The notes: generated by a model not told the origin, from the letters alone. A stretch of DNA of 37,701 nucleotides from Candidatus Jacksonbacteria bacterium RIFOXYB2_FULL_44_15 (GCA_001818235.1 MHJY01000030.1:1-37701), one strand, 5' to 3'; counted from the first letter of the stretch, positions 1 through 10,082 are shown. Numbers and translations: made by a program.

Positions 1-2171
1 GCCTGATACGCGGTTTCCGGATCACCTAAATAATAGCGCTTACGGTCAACGGGATTGATATACCAGGCCGCACCTTTAGCCTGCACCTGCAATAATATCC
101 GGCCGTTTAACCGCTCAATCAATTTACTGTCATAAGCATACTTGCCAACGCCTGTCGGACGGTAACCGGAAGTTACTTCGGTTCGGTCATCATAACCGTC
201 GAGGTCAGTGTCTTTTTTATTGCTGTCAGTGCCAAGGATCTTTTCCAAACTATCAGCCAAACCATCACTATCGCTATCTTTCAGATTATAAATCCGCTCC
301 TGCCAGCCGATTGGAATCTTCTCCAAATCACTGGTAGTAATCCCCAAACCAAAAGCGCGCATAATATCATAAGCGGCCTGTCCATTTCGCAAATAAAATT
401 TATTCACCGATACTGGATCAACATACCAGGCTTCACCGTTTGCCTCCACCTGCAATAAAATTTTACCTTTGACTTGTATAGCAAGCACTGTATCAATCCG
501 GGTGAGAAAATTATACTCCATTGTCATCAGATCGCTTTCAAACTGGCTAACCGGCCGGCTAATTGTAACTATCTTTCGCGCGACCGCTAAAGGCGAAAGA
601 TACCGATTGCCGTCTATTGGCAGTGCATTATTGATCACCAAAAGACTCTGATTTAAAATATTATTTTGTTCATTGCTTTCACTAATTTGATGCCCGCTGT
701 CAACTTCGAAATTAACGGTCATCGTGCCGCTCCCGGTACGCAACCATTCCAAATTATGCGTCTTCTCCAGCGTCGCGCCAGCCGCGATTTGACCGGCCGA
801 AAATTGACTGGCTAACCCGGAAGTAAAACCGATGAGGCTATAATCAAAATTTGTCAGTGGTACTTTGCTGTTATTTTTCCAAGCCACGGTTATTGTTAAT
901 GGATCGCCAGACCAAACAACATTGCCCGCGCGTTTATTATTTTTGACTTCAAATTTGATTGCTGATAAATCAGGCAGATCCGCGGTAACCGTCACTTCAG
1001 CAGTCTTGGTGGTGGAGAGCGACTGGCTGTCGGTAATGGCAAGCGTTAATTGATACTTGCCTGTTTTGGTATAAATATGGGTAAACGTTTTCTCCAAACT
1101 TGCACCGATCGGCGTGACGTCGCTTTTGTCTTTAATCGTTAAGCCATCGCCCCAGTTTAAAACGTAATCTAAGTGAACGCCATCAGGATCGCTCACTATC
1201 AAACCCCAAGTCGCCAAATCGTTGACTTTAGCAATTTGCGGCGGCCAACTTTCGGTAATCACTGGCGGACTGGTTGTCGTCTTAACATTAACAAATATTA
1301 CTGCGCTATCAGAATAATTTGTAACACTATCAACGCAGTCAATTTTGAATTCCAAAGTTTTGACGTAACCAAGGTTACTGTCCCGCGCGTATGCGGTCGC
1401 GCTCCCGCTTGGTAACGTAATTTTCGTGCCCAGCTCGCTCCAAAGACCACCGGCCTCAAGCGGTACCGGACTGCCGGATACTGTGCAATTATTATCAAAA
1501 GTACTGACCCAAGATACTACCATCCGCTCATTGTAATTAACTTCTACAATTTGATTTGCGCCGTTTACTTTAAGATCTACTTTTAGTTCAGGTACCGAAA
1601 TTATCAAAACCGTCGGTTTGGTGACTTCTACTGATTGCCGCGCGCTACCTGATCCTTCAGCCATTGTCGCTTTACTAGTAGTAACTTCAAGTTTTTTAAT
1701 TTGTGGATCTAATAAAATATATTTAATTTTACCAATCGCACCATCGGCTAAAAATGAACCTTTTTTTACGGCATGAATCAAAATTTTACTGCCTGCTGGC
1801 GCAATTATTTGCTCCTCCTCACCTTCAATTAAGGCAGTAGTTTTAGTAATATCAATTTCCCAATCAGTTGTGCTCGGCAAATATTCTAATTGAACTTGCG
1901 ATTCCTTTAATTGCATATCCTGACCGAATTCATCTTTCCCGGAAAACAGCCACCAAATTTGATACAAATTGATATCACGACTCCCGATGTTATTCACTGC
2001 TACATTAATCTCACCGCTAGTTTGCGTTTGATTAGATATGCTTTGCGTTAAGCTAATCGGGCTATCAGCCGCGCGACTGGATTTAATTTGCAGGAACACA
2101 AAAAGACCTAAACCTATAATCAAAAAAAGGCTTAAAATAATAACTTTAAACTTATGGGCAGTTTTGGGCAT
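1..2171 (-). CDS. Large secreted/surface protein, truncated by the left window edge: N-terminal signal/TM, PKD-like and CARDB-like domains, Ca-binding type-3-like repeats (DSDSDGLADSLEKILGTDSNKKDTDLDGYDD), and two copies of a 'G-LLQV-A-G-AWY-(D/N)PV---(K/R)-YYL' domain
   Basis: Reverse-strand translation from ATG at 2171 (MPKTAHKFKVIILSLFLIIGLGLFVFLQ...) is open to position 1. It is absent from the ORF track, presumably because no stop lies inside the window. Confidence 0.8.
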   Translation of the reverse strand, partial: MPKTAHKFKVIILSLFLIIGLGLFVFLQIKSSRAADSPISLTQSISNQTQTSGEINVAVNNIGSRDINLYQIWWLFSGKDEFGQDMQLKESQVQLEYLPSTTDWEIDITKTTALIEGEEEQIIAPAGSKILIHAVKKGSFLADGAIGKIKYILLDPQIKKLEVTTSKATMAEGSGSARQSVEVTKPTVLIISVPELKVDLKVNGANQIVEVNYNERMVVSWVSTFDNNCTVSGSPVPLEAGGLWSELGTKITLPSGSATAYARDSNLGYVKTLEFKIDCVDSVTNYSDSAVIFVNVKTTTSPPVITESWPPQIAKVNDLATWGLIVSDPDGVHLDYVLNWGDGLTIKDKSDVTPIGASLEKTFTHIYTKTGKYQLTLAITDSQSLSTTKTAEVTVTADLPDLSAIKFEVKNNKRAGNVVWSGDPLTITVAWKNNSKVPLTNFDYSLIGFTSGLASQFSAGQIAAGATLEKTHNLEWLRTGSGTMTVNFEVDSGHQISESNEQNNILNQSLLVINNALPIDGNRYLSPLAVARKIVTISRPVSQFESDLMTMEYNFLTRIDTVLAIQVKGKILLQVEANGEAWYVDPVSVNKFYLRNGQAAYDIMRAFGLGITTSDLEKIPIGWQERIYNLKDSDSDGLADSLEKILGTDSNKKDTDLDGYDDRTEVTSGYRPTGVGKYAYDSKLIERLNGRILLQVQAKGAAWYINPVDRKRYYLGDPETAYQ

Positions 2172-2262
2172 ACCCCGTAAATTGATGCCTAAAATTAAAG
2201 AAAAACTAAAATTATTATATCACAGCGCCAGCAAAAAACAAAACTGATTAACGCCTGAATTG

Positions 2263-2730
2263 CCATTCCGAGCGTAGCGAGGCCAGCCAGAGGCTGATCA
2301 CCCTTTGGGCGGAATCCCTGTAGTTAATTTTCAATTCTCAATTTACAAATCAATATCAAATTATTTAATGACTTAATTTTCAAACTGTTTGAAAATTTGT
2401 TCATTGTTATTGCCAGCCAGAGGCTGATCGCCCTTTGGGCGAAAAATTCAATGAACCTCCGCGCAGCAAGCTGACGAGGTATAAAATGAATTACTATCAG
2501 AATGATACGGTAACCGCGCAGCAAGCTGTCGCGGAATCAGCAAGTTGAAAATTAGTAAATTGAAAATTCTTAACGAGGGATCCCTCCACTCCTCCTCGCC
2601 GCTGCTCGGCGTCGGTCGGGATGACAACGCTTACTAACTACTTGTGTCAGTCAAAATTATGCTTTTGCTTGTCATTCCGACCGAAGGTCCGATAGCAATC
2701 GGACCGTAGTGGAGGAATCCCTCTCTTTAT
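2263..2730. repeat. Dense cluster of dispersed palindromic (REP-like) units: 'cattccgagcgtagcgag', 'gccagccagaggctgatc(a/g)ccctttgggcg', 'ccgcgcagcaagctg(a/t)cg(a/c)gg', 'ggatccctcc...gtcattccgaccgaagg'
   Basis: Unit gccagccagaggctgatcNccctttgggcg occurs at ~2282 and ~2412 and, reverse-complemented, at ~10962. The gcgcagcaagctg unit occurs twice (~2460, ~2515). Individual units are self-complementary. Confidence 0.75.
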
Positions 2731-2748
2731 GATCCAAAGCGATCCCTT

Positions 2749-3627
2749 TTAGTTTTTGTTTTTAATGTTCATCTCTTTCCACTCCCCGGCCAGCCTCAGC
2801 CAATCCTCCATCGACAATTGCTCGGCCCGCGCCAAAACAGGCAATTTTGCCGCCAAAAAAATTTCCTCCCACTGCGCCCGATTCTTTAGCAAATAATTAG
2901 TGAGGTTGCTGATCAACAGTTTCCGTTTGCTAGCAAAACCGGCTTTAAGCAAAGCGAAAAAACATTCCTCCACCGCTTGCCGCCCGGCGTCCGGCTTAAC
3001 GACAATTTTAAGCAAGGCAGAATCAACATTTGGCATCGGCCAAAAAAAACTTCGCGAAATAGTGGTGATTATTTTCGGCTCGCCGTAAAACTGCACCGCT
3101 AAAGATAATTTGGAAGTCTGCGGCGGCTGGGCGCAAATCCGCTGGGCAACTTCTTGCTGAATGATTACCACCAAACTTTCCGGCGGGTTACTTTCTGACA
3201 AAAACAGCCGCAAAATCCGCGGGGCAATGTAATAAGGCAAATTTCCAACTACCTTGTAAGTTTTAAAATTTAAAATTTGAAATTTAAAATTGAGCACGTC
3301 CTCTCCCCTAACCTCAACATTATTTGATTGTTCCGTTACTTCCTCCAAAATCGGCAGCAAGCGCGCGTCAATTTCATAAGCCACGACTGTTTTTGCCTTA
3401 GACGCCAAGGGCACTGTCAGCACACCCAAACCAGCCCCGACTTCTATCACCAAATCATTTTTTGATAAGTCAGCGGCAGAAACAACTTTGTTTACAATAT
3501 TTCGATCAATCAAAAAATTCTGCCCCAGTGATTTCTTGGGATTGATGTTCGCGGAAAGTAAAATGTTTTTTAATTTTGCTGGAGAGAGAAGGTCGGAGTG
3601 AATCATAAAATTCCAATTTAATATCAA
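2749..3627 (-). CDS. rsmA: 16S rRNA (adenine(1518)-N(6)/adenine(1519)-N(6))-dimethyltransferase
   Basis: KSLGQNFLIDRNIVNKVVSAADLSKNDLVIEVGAGLGVLT and NLPYYIAPRIL motifs. The real start may be the internal MIHSDLLS. Confidence 0.93.
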   Translation of the reverse strand: MILNWNFMIHSDLLSPAKLKNILLSANINPKKSLGQNFLIDRNIVNKVVSAADLSKNDLVIEVGAGLGVLTVPLASKAKTVVAYEIDARLLPILEEVTEQSNNVEVRGEDVLNFKFQILNFKTYKVVGNLPYYIAPRILRLFLSESNPPESLVVIIQQEVAQRICAQPPQTSKLSLAVQFYGEPKIITTISRSFFWPMPNVDSALLKIVVKPDAGRQAVEECFFALLKAGFASKRKLLISNLTNYLLKNRAQWEEIFLAAKLPVLARAEQLSMEDWLRLAGEWKEMNIKNKN

Positions 3628-3650
3628 ATTAATATCAAAAAAATTATACT

Positions 3651-3760
3651 AATTATTCTAATTAACCTAATTGTTCTAAATAAATCCCAATGTCCAATGA
3701 CTAAATTTATGAATTGGGTTTTGGTGCTTATTTAGAATAATTAGAACAATTAGAATAATT
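3651..3760. repeat. Long AT-rich imperfect palindrome (33-nt arms 3651-3683 and 3728-3760)
   Basis: AATTATTCTAATTAACCTAATTGTTCTAAATAA pairs with TTATTTAGAATAATTAGAACAATTAGAATAATT with about 4 mismatches. Inner CCCAAT/ATTGGG also pairs. Confidence 0.85.
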
Positions 3761-3772
3761 TAACAACTTTTT

Positions 3773-5947
3773 TTACTCCCTCACCCATTCAACTATCTTC
3801 CTATCCACCCCCGCAACAAATTCCGACACCTGCGGATAAATAAGCGCGCCGTACAATTGGCGCTGGCGCGTATGCGTTAAATATAACCGTTCGCGGGCGC
3901 GCGTAATGCCCACATAACACAACCGCCGCTCTTCCTCCAGTTCTGCCGGGTTAAGCGTGGCCGACGCGTGCGGCAGAAGCCCCTGTTCCAGGCCGACCAT
4001 AAAAACCGTCTCAAATTCCAAACCTTTGGCGCTGTGGATCGTCATTAAAGTTAGTGCTTGGCTTTGATCGTTTAAGCTATCAATATCAGAAACGAGCGCG
4101 ATCTCTTCCAAAAAACCGCGCAAGGCCTCTAGCCCACGTCCGGTGCTGTAACGTACAGCCGCGCTTGCCAGTTCGCGGATATTTTCTTCCCGTTCCGTAA
4201 AATTTAACTGAGTGGCTTTAAGGTGCTCAAAATAACCACTGGACTCGGCGATTTGAATAATCATTTCGGCAACCGATAATTTGTCGAGTTCCCCGGATAG
4301 CGCCGACCAAAGCGTAAAAAAAGGCAATACTTTTTTAGCCGGACCAGCCATCCCCCGGGCGACTTCACTGCCAAAAAATTGTTTTGCCCCAGCGAAATCA
4401 AAATTATTGTTCCGCAACCAAGTGGCTAAATATTGCCAAGTTTTCGGTCCGATCCCGCGCGGCGGAATGTTGATAACGCGTTCCAGACTCACTAAGTCGC
4501 GATGATTCGCCAATAGTCGCAAATACGCCAAGAGGTCTTTAATCTCCTGCCGCTCGTAAAATCGCACCCCGCCGATAATTTTGTACGGCACGTTCCAGTC
4601 CAGCAAAACCTCTTCCAAAGCCCTTGATTGAGCGTTAGTGCGATAAAGAACAACAAAAGTATTCAGGTTGATTCCGTCCAACCGCACTGGCCGAGAACGG
4701 CTGATGTTTAATCGGGCGCTTGGCCGCTCGCCGCGACGCGACGCCATCACGCGATCTAGAATTCCACCCCTGCCCGGCTTTTGACATTGCTCTTGATCCT
4801 CATACTCATATTCTAATTCCTGGGTCTGACGTTTTTCTGATTCTTCTGATTCCGTCGATTTGGACTTGCCGGTCAACTTGGCAATTTGGCTAATCACAAA
4901 TTCAGCCTCAGCCCGCTCATCTTCCACTTCCACGATTTGCGGCAGAACTCCGCGCGGATTTTCCGTCCATAATACTTTTTTGTTTTGATGCCTGTTTTTG
5001 GCGATCACGGCGTTGGCCAAATTTAAAATGCTTTGCGTGGATCGATAATTTTGTTCAAGCAAAAACGTCTTGGTCTTGGGATAATCACGAGTAAAATTTA
5101 AAATATTATCCAAATTCGCTCCTCGGAAACCGTAAATGCTTTGATAATCATCACCCACGACAAACAAGTTCTGGTGCCCGGCCGCCAAAAGCCGGCAGAA
5201 TTCGTATTGGGCATAATTCGTGTCCTGATATTCATCAACCAAAATATATTGCCAGCGATTTTGATACTTTTGCCGGATCAATGGGTAATCACGCAAAAGC
5301 AAAACCGTTTTGAATAATAAATCGCTAAAATCCAGGGCATTGACTTCGGCTAAATAATTTTGATAATGGCCGTAAATTTGCTGGACTATTTTTAAAACCG
5401 GCGGCGGCAAATCATCTTTAAACTCATCTAAAAATTGTTCCGGCTCGACTAATCGCATTTTCGCTTGATCCAATAATTTGGCGATAATACGCGGATTAAA
5501 ATCCGTCAGACTGATTTGAGCCTCGCTTAAAACTTGCTTTATGGCTTTACGAACATCGGCGCCATCAAAAATCGTATAATTACCATTCCAAAGAGCACCC
5601 AGCGCGCCAATGTCCTCCCGCAGAATCCGCGCGCAAACCGAATGAAAAGTACCGATTGCCGGTGTAGCTAGGGCAAACCCGGTAAATCGTTTAGCAACGG
5701 CCGGCAAATTTAATAGTTCCCGCGCCCGCAGAGCCATCTCACCGGCCGCTTTATTGGTAAAAGTAACCGCTAAAATTTGCTCTGGCCGCACGCCCTCTTG
5801 GGCAATTAAATAGGCCAGACGATGAGTGAGCACGCGCGTTTTTCCACTGCCAGCGCCGGCCAATACTAAAACCGGCCCTTTGACTTGGGCGACGGCTGAC
5901 TGCTGTGCTGTATTCAATTGCTTAAGAATATCTTTCACGATTGACAA
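3773..5947 (-). CDS. pcrA: UvrD/PcrA-type superfamily 1 DNA helicase
   Basis: LNTAQQSAVAQVKGPVLVLAGAGSGKTRVLTHR, VDEYQDTNYAQYEF, VVGDDYQSIYGFRGA, TLMTIHSAKGLEFETVFMVGLEQGLLPH, EEERRLCYVGITRARERLYLTH. Start is TTG 5947 or GTG 5938. Confidence 0.93.
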   Translation of the reverse strand: MSIVKDILKQLNTAQQSAVAQVKGPVLVLAGAGSGKTRVLTHRLAYLIAQEGVRPEQILAVTFTNKAAGEMALRARELLNLPAVAKRFTGFALATPAIGTFHSVCARILREDIGALGALWNGNYTIFDGADVRKAIKQVLSEAQISLTDFNPRIIAKLLDQAKMRLVEPEQFLDEFKDDLPPPVLKIVQQIYGHYQNYLAEVNALDFSDLLFKTVLLLRDYPLIRQKYQNRWQYILVDEYQDTNYAQYEFCRLLAAGHQNLFVVGDDYQSIYGFRGANLDNILNFTRDYPKTKTFLLEQNYRSTQSILNLANAVIAKNRHQNKKVLWTENPRGVLPQIVEVEDERAEAEFVISQIAKLTGKSKSTESEESEKRQTQELEYEYEDQEQCQKPGRGGILDRVMASRRGERPSARLNISRSRPVRLDGINLNTFVVLYRTNAQSRALEEVLLDWNVPYKIIGGVRFYERQEIKDLLAYLRLLANHRDLVSLERVINIPPRGIGPKTWQYLATWLRNNNFDFAGAKQFFGSEVARGMAGPAKKVLPFFTLWSALSGELDKLSVAEMIIQIAESSGYFEHLKATQLNFTEREENIRELASAAVRYSTGRGLEALRGFLEEIALVSDIDSLNDQSQALTLMTIHSAKGLEFETVFMVGLEQGLLPHASATLNPAELEEERRLCYVGITRARERLYLTHTRQRQLYGALIYPQVSEFVAGVDRKIVEWVRE

Positions 5948-5969
5948 AAGACTGGCAAAAAGTTATGAT
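5941..5969 (+). promoter_or_regulatory. Consensus sigma70-type promoter: TTGACA (5941-5946) - 17 bp - TATGAT (5964-5969)
   Basis: Read directly: ttgaca aaagactggcaaaaagt tatgat. Sits immediately upstream of the S1-protein ATG codons and overlaps the 5' end of the divergent pcrA gene. Confidence 0.7.
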
Positions 5970-5979
5970 GGAAATTACT

Positions 5980-6897
5980 ATGACTACTATGCTTAAAGAT
6001 AATCCTACTGTGGCAATTAGCGCCGCAACCACCAAACTCAACAAGCTAATAAACGATCACCTTTCCAATCTACCAAAAAACGGTGATATTGTAAAAGCCC
6101 AAATTCTTAAATCTGGGAGAAAAGAAATTTTGGTCGACATTCCAGGCTTTACCACCGGCGTAATTCGCGGCCGGGAAGTAAAAAATTTACCGCTGGAATA
6201 CCAACATCTGGAACCTGGCACAACCATTGAGGCCATGGTCACGGACACCGAAAACGAAAACGGCCAAATGGAATTATCCTTGCAAGCGGCACTGGTCGAA
6301 ACAGCCTGGCGCTTTGTGAAAGAAAAAGAAGAACGGCAAGAAGTTATCGACATCAAAATTAACGGCGCCAACAAAGGCGGGCTTCTGGCTTCCATCAAAG
6401 GAATGACGGCTTTTTTGCCGGTTTCGCAATTAATCCCGGAGCACTACCCGCATGTCGAAGGCGGCGACAAAAAAAGAATTCTTAAAAAACTCAAAGATTT
6501 TGTCGGCAAAGTTTTAACCGTCAAAATAATCAGCTCGAATCCGGAAGAAGAAAAAATCATTATTTCCGAAAAGAAAGCCTGGGAAGAAACCCAGAAATTA
6601 AAAATTCTAAACTTTAAAGTTGGCCAAATCATCACGGTCAACATAAAATCAATCACCCATTTCGGCGCTTTCGTTAAATTTGACGATAACCTGGAAGGAT
6701 TAGTTCACGTTTCACAAATCCCGCGGGCTGGGGATCCGGACAAATTAGCCGAGCCTTTGGAAATCCGACAAGAACTTCCGGCCAGAATAATTGATATAAA
6801 AGGCAGCCGAGTTTTTTTCTCGCTCAAAAATTTAACTGAACCAATCGACCAAATAACGCCCACAGAAGAAACGGCGCCCGAAATCGCCGAAGAATAG
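5980..6897 (+). CDS. rpsA: S1 RNA-binding domain protein (30S ribosomal protein S1-like), three S1 repeats
   Basis: GDIVKAQILKSGRKEILVDIPGFTTGVIRGREV; GANKGGLLASIKGMTAFLPVSQL; VGQIITVNIKSITHFGAFVKFDDNLEGLVHVSQI. The ORF track starts at 5941 (TTG), but that codon is the putative -35 box; ATG 5980 or 5989 is more plausible. Confidence 0.85.
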   Translation: MTTMLKDNPTVAISAATTKLNKLINDHLSNLPKNGDIVKAQILKSGRKEILVDIPGFTTGVIRGREVKNLPLEYQHLEPGTTIEAMVTDTENENGQMELSLQAALVETAWRFVKEKEERQEVIDIKINGANKGGLLASIKGMTAFLPVSQLIPEHYPHVEGGDKKRILKKLKDFVGKVLTVKIISSNPEEEKIIISEKKAWEETQKLKILNFKVGQIITVNIKSITHFGAFVKFDDNLEGLVHVSQIPRAGDPDKLAEPLEIRQELPARIIDIKGSRVFFSLKNLTEPIDQITPTEETAPEIAEE

Positions 6898-6915
6898 ATT
6901 GCCCACAAAAAAATA

Positions 6916-8787
6916 ATGAACAAACTGACTAAACAATTTATTGTTTTGTTTTTGACTTTTATTGTGCTGGCCGCGCTTTTGTCGCAGATCAGTTTGCCTT
7001 GGCAGGCAGAAAAACCGCAAGTCATTCCGCTCAACCAACTGGTCGCATTGATTGACGAAGGAAAAATCGCCAGCCTAAATGTTACTTTGGACGGCAAGGT
7101 TAAAGGCAAAGGCGTTGACGGCAAAATGATTGAAACCCAAACTTTAGGCACCGATTCTCTAATCACCACGCTCATTAATTACGGCGTCACTGCGGAACAG
7201 CTCAAAAAAATCAACATCGAAGCCAAAATCACCAGCGGCTGGAGCAGTGCGCTTGGCCTGATTATTCCGATCCTCCTGCCGTTTTTGCTTTTGGGCGGTC
7301 TGCTTTATCTTTTCTATAGGCAAGCGCAGGGTTTAAACAGCAAAACATGGCAATTTGGCGGCAACGCCGGCAAGCAAGTTAACCTGCAAAAAAAAGGCAG
7401 TACCGAAGAACTGCCGGTCAAAACAACTTTCAAAGACGTCGCCGGAGTCAAAGAAGCTAAAGAAGAACTGATGGAAGTTATCGAATTTTTAAAAAATCCA
7501 AAAAAATTTACCGATCTCGGCGCCCGCATCCCGCGTGGTGTTTTATTAATCGGTCCGCCCGGCTGTGGCAAAACATTGCTCGCTAAAGCGGTGGCCGGCG
7601 AAGCCGAAGTGCCGTTCTTCCATATTTCCGGCTCAGAATTTATGGAAATGTTTGTGGGCGTTGGCGCCTCAAGGGTGCGCTCGCTTTTCCAAAAAGCTAA
7701 ACGCAGCGCGCCATGCATTATTTTTATCGACGAACTGGATTCTATCGGCCGGCGTCGCGGCTCCGGCTTTGGCGGCGCGCATGACGAACGCGACCAAACG
7801 TTAAATCAAATTTTGGTGGAAATGGACGGTTTCGAAACTGACATCAATGTTATAGTTATGGCCGCCACCAACCGGCCCGATGTTTTGGACCCGGCGCTCT
7901 TGCGGCCTGGCCGGTTTGACCGGCGCGTCAGCTTAGAATTGCCTGACATTGAGGAGCGCACCGAAATTCTGCAAGTTCACGCCAAAGGCAAACCTTTGAC
8001 TAAAACGGTTAATTTACGCCGCGTCGCCGAACGGACACCTGGATTTTCCGGAGCTGATTTGGCGAATTTGATGAACGAAGCCGCTATCTTTACCGCCAAA
8101 AAAAATAAAAAACAAGTGGGCATGGAAGAAATTTTGCCGAGCATCGAAAAAGTTCTCCTGGGACCGGAACGCCGTAGCCGGGTGATTACTGATAAAGAAA
8201 AAGAAATCACCGCTTATCACGAAGCCGGGCACGCGGTCGTGTCTTACTTCTTGCCAAACGCCGATCCGGTTCATAAAATTTCCATTGTCGCCCGCGGCCA
8301 AGCCGGCGGCTACACCTTAAAAGTCCCGGAAAACGACAAGCATTTGCACAGCCGCGCCGAATTTTTTGACGAGTTAGCGGTTTCTATGGGCGGACTAGCG
8401 GCGGAACGCTTTAAATTTAACGAAATCACGACTGGCGCCAGCGCTGATCTGCAACACGCCACCCAACTGGCCCGCAAACTGGTAACTAAATTTGGCATGA
8501 GCGATAAAATCGGCCCCATTGCCTTGGAAGAAGACACCAATGGTTTCGGCGGCGGTTTGCCATGGGAAGAATCACGCCCCACCTTAAGCAACGAAACCTT
8601 AAAACAAATTGACGACGAAATTGCCGAAGTTCTAAAAAAAGCATATAATAAAGCACAGGTGATTATTACCGCCAATCAGAAAAAATTGGACACTGTCGCG
8701 CAAAAACTGCTGGAGCAGGAAAAAATCGAGAAAGAAGAATTCGAAAGCCTGATGGCCGCTGACTTGAACACCCCGGAAATCAAATAG
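6916..8787 (+). CDS. ftsH: ATP-dependent zinc metalloprotease FtsH
   Basis: [43 protein letters not shown], Walker [19 protein letters not shown] zinc motif, two N-terminal TM segments. Confidence 0.97.
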   Translation: MNKLTKQFIVLFLTFIVLAALLSQISLPWQAEKPQVIPLNQLVALIDEGKIASLNVTLDGKVKGKGVDGKMIETQTLGTDSLITTLINYGVTAEQLKKINIEAKITSGWSSALGLIIPILLPFLLLGGLLYLFYRQAQGLNSKTWQFGGNAGKQVNLQKKGSTEELPVKTTFKDVAGVKEAKEELMEVIEFLKNPKKFTDLGARIPRGVLLIGPPGCGKTLLAKAVAGEAEVPFFHISGSEFMEMFVGVGASRVRSLFQKAKRSAPCIIFIDELDSIGRRRGSGFGGAHDERDQTLNQILVEMDGFETDINVIVMAATNRPDVLDPALLRPGRFDRRVSLELPDIEERTEILQVHAKGKPLTKTVNLRRVAERTPGFSGADLANLMNEAAIFTAKKNKKQVGMEEILPSIEKVLLGPERRSRVITDKEKEITAYHEAGHAVVSYFLPNADPVHKISIVARGQAGGYTLKVPENDKHLHSRAEFFDELAVSMGGLAAERFKFNEITTGASADLQHATQLARKLVTKFGMSDKIGPIALEEDTNGFGGGLPWEESRPTLSNETLKQIDDEIAEVLKKAYNKAQVIITANQKKLDTVAQKLLEQEKIEKEEFESLMAADLNTPEIK

Positions 8788-8836
8788 ACCTTCATTATTT
8801 TTTCATTTTTATTTTTAATTTTTAGTTTTTATTACT

Positions 8837-9835
8837 ATGCCCACATATCGCAAAATTTTGCATCATGCCTGGAAAATTACGTCTCGGCATAAAATTTTAT
8901 GGTTCCTCGGTTTTTGGGTAGCGCTTCTGGGAAACGGAGGTGAATACGACCTGTTAATTAACAACTTACGCGGAGTAACGCCGGCTAATTTAAGTTGGAA
9001 CAGTTTACCGGGTTTTTTTACGACTGATTTTATCACCCAACATTTTTTAATCCAGTTTAAAAATCTCATTCTGGCGCAAAATCCACTGCAAACTCTTGGA
9101 CTCCTGCTAGTATTCGGCGGCTTAATTTACTTAACCATCACCGCCCAAGGCGCGCTGATCGAAAGCATTTACTTGCGGCTCAAGAAAAAAACGAAAATCG
9201 ACGTCCGGCGTTCATGGATTGCCACCCGAGAAAAATTCTGGCTGTTGTTATTTACCAATATTATCTTTAAAGGCGTCGGGGCGATTTTGGCCTTCCTCTT
9301 GTCTTGGCCGTTCATCATTTTGTTCCAAGCCATCAGCGGCCTCAGCTTTACCGTCTCGGCCATCGTTGTTGGAGTTTTAATCTTAACCCCGCTTTTAATA
9401 ATTGCTTCTTTCTTGGTAAAACTCACCATTTTATACATCATCACGAAAAATAAAGACCCGCTCTCAGCTTTAGGCGCCGGAGTCGAACTTTTTTACCGCA
9501 ATTGGCTGTTGATCATGGAAAACGCGCTCTTGCTTTTTGTTTTGAGTTTACTTACCGGTCTGGTGACTCTCGGAGCGGTTTTGCTTATCAGTTTCCCCAT
9601 TATTTCCGCTATCTCGATGGCTGTGTACCCCATGGCTTTGCCTGATGGATACTATATTACGATAATCGCCTGGCTTCTAATTATCGTCGGACCGATTTTA
9701 GGAAGCATTTTGGCAGTTTTCCAATACGCCACCTGGACCACGCTGTTTAATAAACTGAACGGCAAGCGCGTGGTCCACGCTAAAATCGCCCGCTTGGCGG
9801 CGGCTGGTTTAGCACGGCTTATGCCTGTAAAATGA
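8837..9835 (+). CDS. Polytopic membrane protein of unknown function
   Basis: 332-aa ORF with several hydrophobic helices. ATGA overlap with downstream yidD. Confidence 0.75.
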   Translation: MPTYRKILHHAWKITSRHKILWFLGFWVALLGNGGEYDLLINNLRGVTPANLSWNSLPGFFTTDFITQHFLIQFKNLILAQNPLQTLGLLLVFGGLIYLTITAQGALIESIYLRLKKKTKIDVRRSWIATREKFWLLLFTNIIFKGVGAILAFLLSWPFIILFQAISGLSFTVSAIVVGVLILTPLLIIASFLVKLTILYIITKNKDPLSALGAGVELFYRNWLLIMENALLLFVLSLLTGLVTLGAVLLISFPIISAISMAVYPMALPDGYYITIIAWLLIIVGPILGSILAVFQYATWTTLFNKLNGKRVVHAKIARLAAAGLARLMPVK

Positions 9836-10062
9836 CCTGGCTGATCTTAAAATTAATTCGCCTGTACCAAAAAACGATTTCTTTAGATCATGGCCCGTTA
9901 AAATTTCTGCGACCCAACGGGCAGTGCAAATTCTATCCGTCCTGTTCAAACTATTCCTGTTTGGCGATAAAAAAATATGGCATTGCCCGCGGATGTTACT
10001 TGGCGCTTAAACGGCTCGGCCGTTGCCACCCCTGGAGCATAGGGGGGGTTGACGAGGTTTAA
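9832..10062 (+). CDS. yidD: Membrane protein insertion efficiency factor YidD
   Basis: [61 protein letters not shown]. Confidence 0.93.
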   Translation: MTWLILKLIRLYQKTISLDHGPLKFLRPNGQCKFYPSCSNYSCLAIKKYGIARGCYLALKRLGRCHPWSIGGVDEV

Positions 10063-10082
10063 AACTCTAAATTTTAATCTAT

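Noticed and set aside
2263-2730. Repeat cluster considered as a CRISPR array
   Set aside because: Units are palindromic, irregularly spaced, of different families and without uniform spacers; no cas genes nearby.
4665-4870. PcrA insert considered as an intein
   Set aside because: Too short and lacking splice-junction residues (no N-terminal Cys/Ser block with a C-terminal His-Asn pair); composition is low-complexity.
6057-8675. Reverse-strand ORFs overlapping the S1 and ftsH genes (6057..6398, 6705..7175, 7314..7718, 8310..8675)
   Set aside because: Fully inside strongly supported plus-strand genes; no recognisable motifs, start context or independent evidence.
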